Assembly (NCBI RefSeq): GCF_003286085.1
Contig: NW_020825326.1
Location: 930,001-994,000, forward strand
DNA: 64,000 nucleotides
Direction: 5' to 3'
DNA from: Drosophila persimilis
Lineage: Eukaryota; Arthropoda; Insecta; Diptera; Drosophilidae
This document shows, in pieces, positions 48,112-59,800 of the stretch (within the stretch, counting starts at the first letter, position 1; each line of letters opens with the position of its first letter). Under the pieces are notes generated by a model. The model saw only the letters and a program-made list of their open reading frames with translations, was not told the origin of the DNA and did no database searches. Both the position numbers and the translations under genes were made by a program.

Positions 48112-48674
48112 TATACCCGATACTCAAAATGAGTATAGGTGTATTTTAGATTTATGGTGAAAGTGGAAGTGGACCGACCCCATATATACATACATATGTA
48201 CATACATATGTACATATATTGCTGATCCATCAATGACCGAGTAGATTGAGCCATGTCTGTCTGAGCGTCACTATGAGCGCCTAGTGCTCAAAGACTATGT
48301 ATAAGAGCTAGAGCAACGACATTTTGTATCCAGACTTCTGTGAAATGTCACTGTTACACTTATGTGTAACGAAAATCGACGAAAATCTGTGGATACGGGA
48401 AAATTAGAAATGCACAATCACAGAGAATGACCATATCTACCAGATTGCCAAATCTGAATAAGATCGGATCATTATTATAACCAAAAGAAACAAATCAATT
48501 TGCAGTGGCTACGCAGCGCCCGACGTCACGCTCAGACTGATTTTCTGTCTCTCTCGCACACTCTTTTTCGTTCAATGTTAGCGCCGTTTGGCGGAGGAGA
48601 TCCATACGGACTAAGTATCGGGTATAAATGTAGAGTTTCTGTCGGAGCAGGAACTCCCAACGTTCCCCCTCGTT
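48112..48674 (+). mobile_element. DINE-1-like element, copy H
   Basis: Starts TATACCCGATACTC, ends AGTATCGGGTATAAATGTAG and CCCCCTCGTT. A TACATATGTA cluster (48186-48212) has expanded or inserted inside it. Confidence 0.75.
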
Positions 48675-51244
48675 GTTTTTGGACAAGTGCACTGCCCATC
48701 GCTGATCTACCGAGAGCATTGTTTTGAAATAACTGTTTTGAAAATCCAACTGACTCAATATGTGCATCTTGTATCGCTTATATGAACATCTACTCGAATG
48801 AGTGCTAGGCCTATGCCCTAGGACCTCTCCAGGCTTATGTCATCGCTATTGTCATCAGGGCCAATTATGGATCGTCGTGCAATACATACACTACTGGCCA
48901 AAAAAAGAAGTACACGCTTATGTGAATTCTTTCACGTCTTGTAAAACTTTTCCAATAAGCATAATTCAAAGATCAAATTCACCTTTAGTTTTCTAACATA
49001 CATATGTATGTATGTATGTAGATGCTAATGTTAATAACGACGTTTTTTATTGCGGCCTGGAATTAAAATATCAGTCAGTAGAGGTTTCGAGTAATGTGAA
49101 TGAGAATATGGAGAATTATGACCCATGCCATAGAAATCTTGACTTAAGATTAAAAATATGTAGGTTTGGTTTTAAGGGGTTAAACGAATGCATACTTCTA
49201 CCATATTTTAGGGTGTCGGAAATGTACGGTATGCATGGAAGTGTGTGCATACATTCGTACATACATATGTATGTATGTATGTACTAACCCTCAGACCCCG
49301 CATGGCGGGAGAAGAATCATTGCCAGAGCAACAACAAGAAAAGCTGAAAGGAGAAGAGGTTTAAGACACATCAAGAACTAAGCCGAGCTCACACATGCGA
49401 CAAGGCTAATCCCAATAATCTTTTAGTTTTCTCAAAGATAACGAGAGCACCGAACCCGCTCTCCCACCTCTTCTGCTGATTGATTCCGCCTCTCGGTGTG
49501 AAGACGAGACGGAGGGAGGCAAGAGAGTTGCCGCAAGAGAGTTTTACATGCATACGCCACGCGTGTGTGTGCGCGGCTGAGTGTGGCCTGTGCCCGGGAG
49601 GGATGAGAGGACGGAATGGCAAAGTACATGGCTCGACACGCACGCACACGCACCCAGTTGCCGACATACCATACGCAAACGTGTCGCCTGACATTTCTAA
49701 CCATAACCTTTTCTTTCCATATACAGATGCATATATGTACATACATACATACATACATACATATGTACGTACATATATGTACTCGTACGTACATGTACGT
49801 ACATACATACTCGTACATATGTACATATGTACATGCATAATTCGCTTTATTTTACGTCATTTGTTTTCTTTCTTATTTTGTAAATAAAATAGATGAAAAT
49901 CAATTTGACGTGTGGAATTCTGTTTCGGTCTAAAGATCTCGTTTCACAAAAGATAATCTAAGGGCGAAAGTATGCACGTATGTAGAGCCAAGAAGGAGTA
50001 ACAAGAAGAGGAAACGGTGTGAGGAGATGACAAACGCACCACAAGTTCGGGGATTGGGGCAGAAGCAGTGGGGGGATACGAAAATGGAAACAAACACGAA
50101 TTGCGTGCCGCCGGGGGGAGGGGGTGCCTGAGTATCGACACAGAAGTCAAGAAATGTCGACCCTACCAAAGGTAGAGCCAGAAACCTATGCACATACATA
50201 TGTACATACTTATGTACATATGCATGTATATACACGTACATACATACATATGTATACTATTACTTACATATGTTCGGTCGTGTCGTATGAAGACCTGTTA
50301 AATAACTACTTGGGAAATCTATTTCTAAAAATTACTAGTACATGACGATGTACATAAAGTTGAACTATGAAAATCATATGTACAATTGTATGTACATACA
50401 TACGTATATGGAAATTTCTATTCTGACGCAAACTTACAATGCGTTGTAGTATGTACATACATATGTATGTACGTCAGAATGTTAAACAAAAATAATACAA
50501 AAAATGTCAAATTTCTAAAGATAAATATATCCAAAATATGATCTGGCGTTACGTTACCAAAAAACAGAATTGGTCTTTGAGCTTGGGTTACCAGATTGAA
50601 AGACTCTGCAAATTGAGTGGGATAAAAACACATTTTTTATATGAAAGAATATGTTATACTGTTCCGATAATATTTTCTAAGCCTTTTGAAACTTAATTGA
50701 CTAATTTAATGAAAAGGCATAATTACATTAGCTTTGAAGTGAAAACATATTAAAATTAAAAAAGCAAATATTCAGTTTGAGTATTTTTAAAACCATGTCC
50801 TCTTCTAATATTATCTGCTCGACCACAGATGATTCAGGTAAAAGTCATAGGACAGAGTATCTCCAAAACCATTTTCGGCTAAAACTCATGTTGCTCTCTG
50901 GTAATACATTGGCACGATGTAAGGGTGGATTTGATCTATTTGATTGCTTTCAAACAATTCGTGGCGTAGAAATTTGATTCGAAATTTTCTGATTTCACTT
51001 TAAGTCACTTCCTACCAAATTAAGCTTCAGACTTGAAAAGTCAAAATATATCCTATCTTGATCCATTTCAACTAAATATTCTATGTTGTCTTTAAAGATA
51101 ACAAACTTTTCAATAATTTGCATTGGGCCTTGGTGAAAAGGAGGATTTATTCGAAAATCACATCACATGCTTAATAACAAAAACAAACTTTAAGAAAATA
51201 CATATGTAACGTAAATTAAACAAACGAGAGGAAACTTTGTGATT
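48675..51244. other. intergenic
   Basis: No gene supported. Contains a possible Tc1-like end (CACTACTGGCCAAAAAAAG at about 48890), TACATATGTA tracts near 49000, 49265, 49735-49825, 50190-50270 and 50450, and the second copy of the dispersed repeat at 50850-51055. Confidence 0.45.
50850..51055 (-). repeat. dispersed repeat, second copy (inverted)
   Basis: Reverse complement of 30400-30620: TAATACATTGGCACGATGTAAG, AATTTTCTGATTT, AAGTCACTTCCTACCAAATTA. Colinear over about 200 bp with small indels. Confidence 0.75.
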
Positions 51245-51777
51245 TATACCCGATGCTCAGTCAGCGTGGTCCCCCCTACGCCAGAGGTCGCACACTGCAC
51301 CAGGAAGAGTGTGTGACAGAGAGAGAAAGAATGAACAAGCGCGTGGAAGGCGTTTCGTAGCCACTGCAAATTTCATTTTTCCTTCTGGCTATAAAATTGA
51401 TCCGATCCGATCCGATCCGATCTGATCCAGATCTGGTAATCTGGCAGACTGGTAGATATGATATGGTCATTCTCTATGATTCTGCGGTTTGCTAGTATCT
51501 TTAAAATTGTGGATGCCACAGATTTTTGGCCTTTGTGTTGTCGAAAGGGGGCGGTGCGCGACAACAGTGTGATAATACAACAGTCTGGATATATTGTAAA
51601 ATAAGGTTGCTCTAGCTCTTGTAGTCTCTGAGACCTAGGCACTCATCGGGACAGAGGGATGGACCGACGGACAGCAAGACATGACTATGTATATCGACGC
51701 GGCTGTCGATGGTGATCAAGAATATATGCATGTATACATACTTTATAGATATATATACTTTATACTCTGCGTATAAG
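51245..51777 (-). mobile_element. DINE-1-like element, copy I (diverged)
   Basis: TATACCCGATGCTCAGTCAG at one end and GTGATCAAGAATATATGCAT near the other; internal blocks match copy A. It contains a short GATCC pentamer array at 51399-51427. Confidence 0.7.
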
Positions 51778-54040
51778 AAACTATAAGGAACAAGCATATG
51801 AGCGAGCACAGGCAAGAGGAGGAGGAGAGATGAGAAGAGCAGAAAACTTATCGGATTTGTTATTCCCATCACCACTTAAGGGTGGCAATAATTACATCCA
51901 TATTTTGAGCATTTCAATTTGAAAGCGAACCGATCCGACGCGCTCGACAGACCTCGCAGCGGAATATGTACATGTGTATGTACATATGTATGTGTATGCC
52001 TGCCGGGACATGTTTTCCCCTGCAGAGGCCAACAAGAGGTGTCCAGCAGGCCAGGACGGATGACTGAATGGATGGGGGAGAAATGGTACGCCAGTGGATG
52101 GAGAAGAGGATTTGAGAGAAGAACCGAAGGAGTTGCACAAACAATAACCTTGCCGACGAACTCGATATTTTTTTGACTAAATTTGATTTTTGTTTTTATT
52201 CTTTCCGTCTTTTCTTGCCAGGAGGTCCCAGGGCAATGATAAACCACCAGTCGAGTGAAATATAACACAGAAAACCGACCAACGATTTTCTTAACTAATT
52301 CTCATAGCCATATCGAACTTTTCTTGATAGATCTGGCGCTCCACAAATATAAAATACCTATGGTTTTTATGGTAAGTGTTGTATCTAAAAGAGATTGTCT
52401 TTATGTTTAGGGCTTTATTTGGAAAAAAATTTGTTTATTCTGTTTTTCGTTTTTCAAAAGGGAAACTTGCGTGTTTCCATTCCAAAATTGGACCTAAAAG
52501 CTCAGAAAAATCCAAAATTAATAAGTTGATATTTTATTGGCATTGGTATTGGTATTGGTACGCGTTGTAGGCGTCGTATTGTAACATATACCAAAATCAC
52601 ACTTGGTCACACTTGGTCACACTTGGGTCATATCGTTCGGTAACTCTATCCCGAATAGTACTTACTTTCCATGGAATACGACCGTTTACTTTTTTAAGTC
52701 AAATTTAACATATTTGTTTAATTAATTAACAGAGACCTGTTAACTTGTGTCTAGCCGGTAGGCAGAGTAACTAACTACGAGTACGAGTATATGTATATAT
52801 ATGTACATATGTACATATGTATGTAGTGTGTATGCACAAATACCCTTGCAGTTCGACGTCCAGCAAAATGGAATTATACTAATCTGAAGTCCACTAGGTC
52901 ACAGTAACAACTTTAGCAACTCAATCTCCCATAACTGTATTTAGATTCAGATCCCGATCATCATCAGACTCTTCTAATCTTCCGATTCCTTTCGGAATCC
53001 CCAATGGGGACTCCCCATGCGGGTACATTTCCACGGCATCCCTTTCTAACGAGCGCAGGCCCTCTCCCTCCCGCACGCGCTCACATCCCTAGTGCGGTTC
53101 TGCTCTGACGACAACGCATTTGTGAGGACACGACTACCAACAACGCAGTATAATGACCTGGAAGCAACGGGAGATGTCGTCGTCAACTCTGCGACGCTGA
53201 AGGCTGTCCGCCTTTCCTTCCGCCTGTTCGTCAAAGCCAATATAAAACGCAATTAGAGCCTTGGGACTCAGTGTGAGAGAGTGTGAGAGCTAAGCCCCTC
53301 TGCCATAGAAGACAATCGATGCAGCAGCAGCAGGCAGCCTCTCCTTATCATCACCATCATTATCATTGCACCCGTGAACCAACAAATTGTGGAGGAGGAG
53401 GAGGAGTAGTAGTACTTTCTGCAGCAAATTTCGCGCAAAATATTGGGTATCTGGCGGAAGAATTGTACCCTAAGGAGGATACATACGCTTGACTGGACTT
53501 TCCCTATCACATTCTGGCGGGTATTGGATAGATGGATTTTCCAGGGTATCCCCATCCGGATGTATCTGCCTTTACTGATACCCATTGTGATTCTTGTTGC
53601 TCTAGTTTTAGATGGATTGCACTTACCGGGCGTTTGCTGTCGTCTAACATAACACTCAGGACTTTTTTCTACCACCAACACGCACACGCACACGCACACG
53701 CACTTATTCAATCACCCTCCCCTACCGTTTTCCATTTTCCCCCCGTACCCCGTACCCCGTACCATCTGGTTGCCCAGCAATCACGGGGATTAATTAGTTT
53801 AAGTGCGTCCCGTGTACCGTCCCGGGTAAGTAGTGCATGTACGAGTACGTAGTACATACATATGCATATGTGTGATGCTTAGAACTTGTGGACATGGCTG
53901 GTGATATTATTTACAAGCATTTCAATTGATTTAGTGCGAACGGGAAGCTTTTAATGCATGCAGAGTGTTTGCTACATCTCCAGCTCCACTGCCCTCTGAA
54001 CGGGCAGCTTGCTTTGGTGCACAGCTCTCTTGGGCGGACA
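51778..54040. other. intergenic
   Basis: No gene supported. Holds the tandem Motif 1 sites at 52594-52626 and arrays ACACGC (53679-53703) and GTACCCC (53744-53763). Confidence 0.5.
52594..52626 (+). promoter_or_regulatory. tandem Motif 1-like (GGTCACACT) sites
   Basis: Three consecutive 10-bp units TCACACTTGG give two exact GGTCACACT cores at 52605 and 52615. Motif 1 (M1BP) is a fly core-promoter element, normally single. No gene start is visible nearby, so function is unknown. Confidence 0.45.
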
Positions 54041-55041
54041 TACAGTATGTCAAGAAACTCTTTACACACAGAAAATAAATTTAATTGTTTGACTTCGGAT
54101 AAGAAAGTAATGGCCTTTGATTCAAATTTATCAAATTTTTTAACTCATAACGATTCAGTGTAACAAAAAAATAACAAAACTATAAATAGGTAACTACAAA
54201 TTAACAAAAACAATGATTACTCATTTCTGACACTGTCAAGAAACTCTTTACACATTTCGTTTTCGAGCTTTGTTTTGATCTCGTTCTTAGAAAAAAGTGA
54301 CTTTACCGTAAACTTTTGTTTGCTTTTGGCGTTGCTCAGTGCTGCCCTATTTTTGCATTGCCTTTGATTTGGTTGCGAAATTTTGACTTGACTTGCTTGT
54401 GTCGCACGCAACAGCACGCCAGGCCATTCTACGTCATAAGTACTCTTCCAGAGTTGCACGAAAAAACCCGCAGCTTTCGTCGGTTGGATAACCGAAACGT
54501 CATTGCGACTGTAAAGTTTGGAAAACTTTCGGCAATGATTTGGGGGTGTATCTCTAGCCGGGGAGTGGGCAATGTAGCATTTATAGAGAACACGATGGAT
54601 GCCAAACAGTAAAATTAAAAAAAAAAATTAAAAAGCAGTGCGGAGAAATTTGGGGCTCATTGCGGACAATTAGGCAAAATTCAAGTTTTATCAGGACAAA
54701 GATCTCAAACATAAAGGGTCCAATGTGAGAACTTGGCTGCTTTATAAATGTGGAAAGGCTATCGATACACCACCTCAGAGTCCCGATCTGAACCCAATTG
54801 AAAATTTGTGTGCCTACTTGAAGAAAAAAGGGCAAAAAAGGGAAAAGGGCAGCCCAAAAACCGCTATCAACTAGAATCAATCAACTGGAAGAATGGCAAA
54901 AGATTCCCTTTGAGTATGACCAAAGACTATACAATATATTGTATTGTATAGTCTTTGGTATGACCTACCAAAGTTGATCAATTCGATGAAAAAACGGCTC
55001 CAGCATGTAGTCAATGCTAAGGGTAGACATACAAAATATTA
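54041..55041 (+). mobile_element. Tc1-like transposon relic, internally deleted
   Basis: The left end holds two direct copies of GTCAAGAAACTCTTTACACA (54049-54068 and 54235-54254), an inverted-repeat/direct-repeat binding-site layout typical of Tc1 elements. Broken transposase reading frames follow in order: YSSRVARKNPQLS (near 54437), ATVKFGKLSAMIWGCISSRG and VGNVAFIENTMDA (54500-54603), FYQDKDLKHKGSNVRTWLLY, then TPPQSPDLNPIENL (the final Glu of the DDE triad), TRINQLEEWQKIPFEYD, and the C-terminus YDLPKLINSMKKRLQ to a stop at 55041. The segment carrying the first catalytic Asp is missing and several frameshifts are present. A right terminal repeat was not found. Confidence 0.85.
54915..54965. 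repeat. small palindrome inserted in the Tc1 relic, flanked by TATGACC
   Basis: Arms 54920-54936 and 54942-54958 are perfect 17-bp reverse complements around TATTG. TATGACC occurs on each side (54915-54921 and 54959-54965), and the Tc1 C-terminal frame resumes after the second copy. Confidence 0.9.
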
Positions 55042-55110
55042 AAATTAGTTAAATATATTAAAAATTCACGATTAATTTCGAGTTTATAAAATGAAAATAT
55101 TTTGTGTAAT

Positions 55111-55500
55111 GTGTTAGAATGTTCGCCAATATTATTGCATATCCTTGTCAAAGGACTACAAAGCTACACCCTGCGCTAAAATTTTCTTTTTGAAAATAAA
55201 TTTTAAAAAATAATAAATTAATATATTATATTAAATTTTATATATTATATTTCGCTCAAAATAAATCTCAGCATTTATTTGTGTTATTTATGTAAATATA
55301 TATATTTGTATTTATTGAAACTACGTTACTACTGCATTTATGTATCAATAACAAATAAAAGATAAGGAAAGCTAGTTGCTCATAGTCGTACCTGAGGGGG
55401 GAAGAAGACATACGAAGACTTACTTGCGCTTGACTACGCTCATGCAATTTATTTATCCTTTGACAAGGATATGCAATAATATTGGTGAACATTCTAACAC
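55111..55500. mobile_element. foldback/MITE-like element with 44-bp inverted ends
   Basis: Left arm 55111-55154 (GTGTTAGAATGTTCGCCAAT...) and right arm 55457-55500 are reverse complements with one mismatch in 44. The 300-bp interior is AT-rich and non-coding. It begins 70 bp after the Tc1 relic's stop codon. No clear target duplication was seen. Confidence 0.8.
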
Positions 55501-55769
55501 AGAAGCCGTAAATTCCTGTTGAGTTTTATTTTAAGCGAAAAAAATACAAATCATTGATAATCATTATTTTTGAGTTTTATTTTTTTTGATCAAGAATAAT
55601 GATTAATCCTAAGTTCTATCAAAATACTCAAAAATAATGATTATCTGTGAAGAAAATCGTAAAAAATTGAAATATGATCATTACCAAGTAATTTTTATTA
55701 TATAACTTATAATGATTACGGTCCCTGTTTTTAACAATGGCTCAAGTGTTACGCAGCTCCAAACCGCAA
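55501..55769. other. AT-rich spacer between relics
   Basis: Contains repeated TCAAAAATAATGATTAT-type words in both orientations (for example AATAATGATTA near 55595 and 55632) but no gene. Confidence 0.5.
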
Positions 55770-56817
55770 ATTTTTCTAGTTGGTGATACATGTACATAAA
55801 TCATCAAATAGTTGGCGCAAAACTTCCGTCGAATCGCCAAGTGCTTGCGGTTCTGTTCTACAATACGAGTGAAGTAAAAATAACAACACATGAAAGTGCT
55901 AATCTGGCGATTCGCGAATGCATTATCTCTTGGGAAAAAGCAAGAATACCCACAAAATCTTTGCCTACTATGCTTACATCAAGCTTGGAGAGACCTTCAA
56001 AAAGATGCTAAAAAAAGTATCACTGATCTATAGATCCCGGAGAGAGAATTTTGTTCAAACTTTGGACAATTTGTTTGATATTGCCCATTTCGAAACAATG
56101 GAAATAATAGTCATTGTTCATAGTCTCTACCTATGTATAACCATGGCTTGAAAGTTCCTCGGCTGTGAAAGCACCGTGTCAGGATTTATGTTTTTTTAAA
56201 TCCTTGAACGAATATGAAACTATTGATGAAGCTATAGCAAAAGCAGCTTTAAAGAAATTTTGTCATCATTTATGGTATCTACATGATGAAATATTGATAC
56301 TCTCACTTTCTGATGAAGACGTTACATTTGATGTAAAGGAAAGAATGGTCACAAATTTGACTAAACAAAATAGCTAAGCCAGCTTAGAAAAACGATATGT
56401 ACCATCGATGGAAGATCTTAACGGTGCACTTTTTGGTAAGTAATATTAAAAACTTCAAGTATTAACTCAAATTTGCAATTTCTTGTTTTCTTTCCATTTT
56501 AGACAAACATATGGACGATTTTATATCTATAAAAGTAGGACATCATTTGATCGCCTTAAAATTGATGACAGTTTTTTCAGTCTGTGCCCTTCATCATGGA
56601 ACAGTAACCCGTCCTACTCAAAAAGCAAGAAGAGTCTTTCATTACTTAAGGCAGTAAATAATGACGCAGAAAGAGCTCTGAAATTGATGAAAGACTTTCG
56701 CGGGCGTCTAACAGTGGATGAGGAACAAAAACTGTTTTTGTTACGTTGCGTTCAGGAACACAGAAAAATGTACCCGGATTGTAAAAAGGAGACTTTAAAA
56801 AGAAAATATTCCCAATA
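55770..56817 (+). pseudogene. broken multicopy insect transposon-type gene
   Basis: Frames in order: KLPSNRQVLAVLFYNTSEVK followed by ESANLAIRECIISWEKARIP (N-terminal), KLGETFKKMLKKVSL, a gap, AALKKFCHHLWYLHDEILIL followed by DVTFDVKERMVTNLTKQNS (middle), a splice- or frameshift-like break (stop at 56375, TTTTAG near 56503), and NDAERALKLMKDFRGRLTVD followed by EEQKLFLLRCVQEHRKMYPD (C-terminal). I know this order from an uncharacterised, multicopy insect protein family (KKFCxHLWYL ... ERAVKLMxDF ... KDEEQKQxLL) that behaves like a mobile element. The central part, normally several hundred residues, is missing. The name of the superfamily is not known to me. Confidence 0.65.
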
Positions 56818-59800
56818 AAATGTTAGAACTGATTAAAATTGTACCTATTATTTAATTTATATGAAAAAACGGTGACTAAGTAAAATATCTGAAAAGCCTT
56901 TCACAGATGTAAAACTTTGAGTGTGATTCGGCATGGGTTAATGCCAAAATTTTCAAATAATATTTAAAACACATATTCTTTAAGGCAAAAGGAAAAAAAT
57001 AAGAGGGTATGCACGATTAAATTCGAAAAAAAAACATTTCCTCCATATAAGGGACACTCTAATGTACATATGTATGTATGTACTTAAACCTTTAAGCATT
57101 CGTTCTTATGGCTGCTATTTACTTATGATGTACATACATAGTCATCCGACGACAATAATTTTATCCACTAGATAAGCATACTATGTTCAAAAGTATTTGC
57201 CATGTGTTTTAGCATTACACCTGAGAGATTTAGTGGGGCCAAAATTGTGGACGTTTCTAAAGTCAGACTTCTCTCTTTGGGGAGACATGGTCGAAAAAGC
57301 ATTTGTTTTGATCGAGCATTTCCCTCCACTGGGAAACGGGGAGTGTTTCCCGTACACCAAAAAATTCCTATTACCCGAATGTACAAACCGAAATCTAAGC
57401 GATATCGTTTCAAGGGTTAAGTATTTACTACATTTTTGGGCTGGTTCGAAAGGGATTTTCAATTAAAAAATCACAAGCTGAAAATGATTTCATCAACGGC
57501 GATAAGAAGCGTCAGCGTCTGCGCCGACGTCGCTGTCAGCCTTAGCGTCAGAGTCGGCAAATGAAATAAAATGCGTTTTTCCACGATTGGTTTCTGAGCA
57601 ACCCCCCAGAGCGACCACAGCGGCAATGACACTGTGTGCCTGTGTGTGCCAAGAGGAGGAGATTGTGTGGAGCAGCGAGAGAGATGGATAGCGAGAGGGA
57701 TAGACTGAGAGATGGAGAGTGAGATGCTGGTGCTGGCTGCATGCAGCAGCTGTACGAATTTGCAACAGCTGATAGCATTTGAAATTTATGACGTTGAACA
57801 CACACAGCCTCTGCCGCAGCCGTAGTCGCTGCTCGCTACTCATGTTTCGGCTCGGCGCACTCTCTTACTTATCGACTCTCTTCATGCGGAAGGCGCTCTT
57901 CGCTTCGAGACCGATGCTTTACCGCTCTCTTTTGTCTTACCTTTCCGAGTTGTGTGCTTGTTGCGAGGCTGGGATCGGTTCGGCACAACCACTTCCGAGT
58001 GCCTGTCTGAGCGAGAAGCAGAGCGATGTCTGATCTTGCCATAACAGTTGTTGCATTGTCTCCCCCCCACTGTCAGCGCTAAATTCCATGTTACCTTACG
58101 TTCTGTTCTTTTCCTGCGTGTCTCTTGCAATTCAGTCCAGTGCAGTGATAACAGCTGACGATTGTGCCACTCCATGTGTGTGTGTGCGTGCTGTGTCTTG
58201 ACTACCTGTGATTGACAATTGACTAAACGGGAACAGCTGCGCATGTAAGAAGAAGCAGAATGAGAAGTAAATAAATAAGGAGAAGAAGACACATACACAT
58301 ACATAGATAGGTGGAGAGAGGTGCCGAGAGATTATCCTTGGTACACACTTACAGTGTACACTGTATAGTAAAATTCCCCAAAAGCCAGATACGGTCCGTC
58401 GCAGTTTTTTGTCAGACTATGAAAATTATTACTGTATGTAGAAGGTTATCTAAATTTAATATTGTTGCATTAACATGCATACATACATATGTATGTATGT
58501 ACATATGTGTGAATTTAGTTCATACAAGAGGTCTGCATGAAGGGCCAAAAAACCGGCACCAAATCCAATCCAAACGATGCCTAAAATGAATTGAGTGAAA
58601 TATAGTATGGAATGCTACGCCGATAAAGTTCGAGTGCTAACGTAAGACTCGAAGAAGCACGACTGAGTGAGAATGAAGCTGTACATATAATGTAAGGATA
58701 ATCTTTGGGTTTTCTAGGGATAATACGCACGTGAAGAACAGCAGCTTTATCGGTTTCTTACAGCTCAAGAAATAAGATCATAGTCGAAATTTCGCCAAGC
58801 CAGGTTTCCTCTCGCTAAGCTAATAGCAATGCCCAAAGATCACAACATCACACCACACCCCACCCCACCCCACCCAATCCACTTGGTCGACCGGGAGCAC
58901 CTCTCCCGTCTCTTTAGCATAATCCCTGCTTAATTGCTTCCCGGTAGTGAGGGACACAGAAATGACAACCCTCCGCCACTAACCACCACCTAACCAAGCG
59001 ACCGGTACAAACAAGCACTCCCCAGTCCCTTCGCACAAAATACTCCATCGCACCCACCCTCTTCACTACGCCGCTCTTCATAGTCATCGTTTGTATTGTT
59101 TGCCCGCTTTGGCCCTTTATTTTATTGCCTCGTCGCGACGAGGCTGCCAAAACGGATACACACAAGCACACACTTACCCCAATATGTAATCGTACACCCT
59201 TCGAACAGTAAAGCTTATTTCGCCTATGGTATACATACATACATATGTATGTCTGTATAGTCTACATACATACATACATACATATATGATTATTATCTCC
59301 ATGAAGATATCTTCATTAACTTCACCATCAAAAATTATTATTTCCCCAAATCGACTTTATTTTTAGATATTATAATATAAGTACTTAGAGAGGTACATAT
59401 TTCTATCCTTCTGCCACCTTATGACAAATATCCTAGGTGCTTTCATTCCGCACATCCGTTTACATATCTCTCATCTCCCACCATCGAATTACAATCGTCT
59501 ATGAGAGATAGCCGTTAAGCGAGACGGACAGACGGACAGACTGACATCACTACAACTATAACTACGACTATAACTTTAGCTGCTGAGCTTGTGTACAGAT
59601 ACATGTTGTACCTAGTGTAGTCGGCAGAGAGCGGCCGAGAGAGTGCGACACACATACATAGTACATACACAGAGTCATAGTCGGTTGGGGCGGTGTATGC
59701 AGTGACGGCAGTGCTACACTATAGCCAGGCAGTGGGGTGTCGACAGCGTCAGCATATACATACATACATACATATGTAGCTGAGGGGGCTTGATACAGAA

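Noticed and set aside
48888..48990. Possible third Tc1-like terminal repeat (CACTACTGGCCAAAAAAAG)
   Set aside because: Resembles Tc1 ends but no partner repeat or transposase frame lies nearby.
57168..57466. Overlapping ORFs on both strands near 57.3 kb
   Set aside because: The plus frame ending KSKRYRFKG looks faintly coding, but no family, start or splice evidence supports it.
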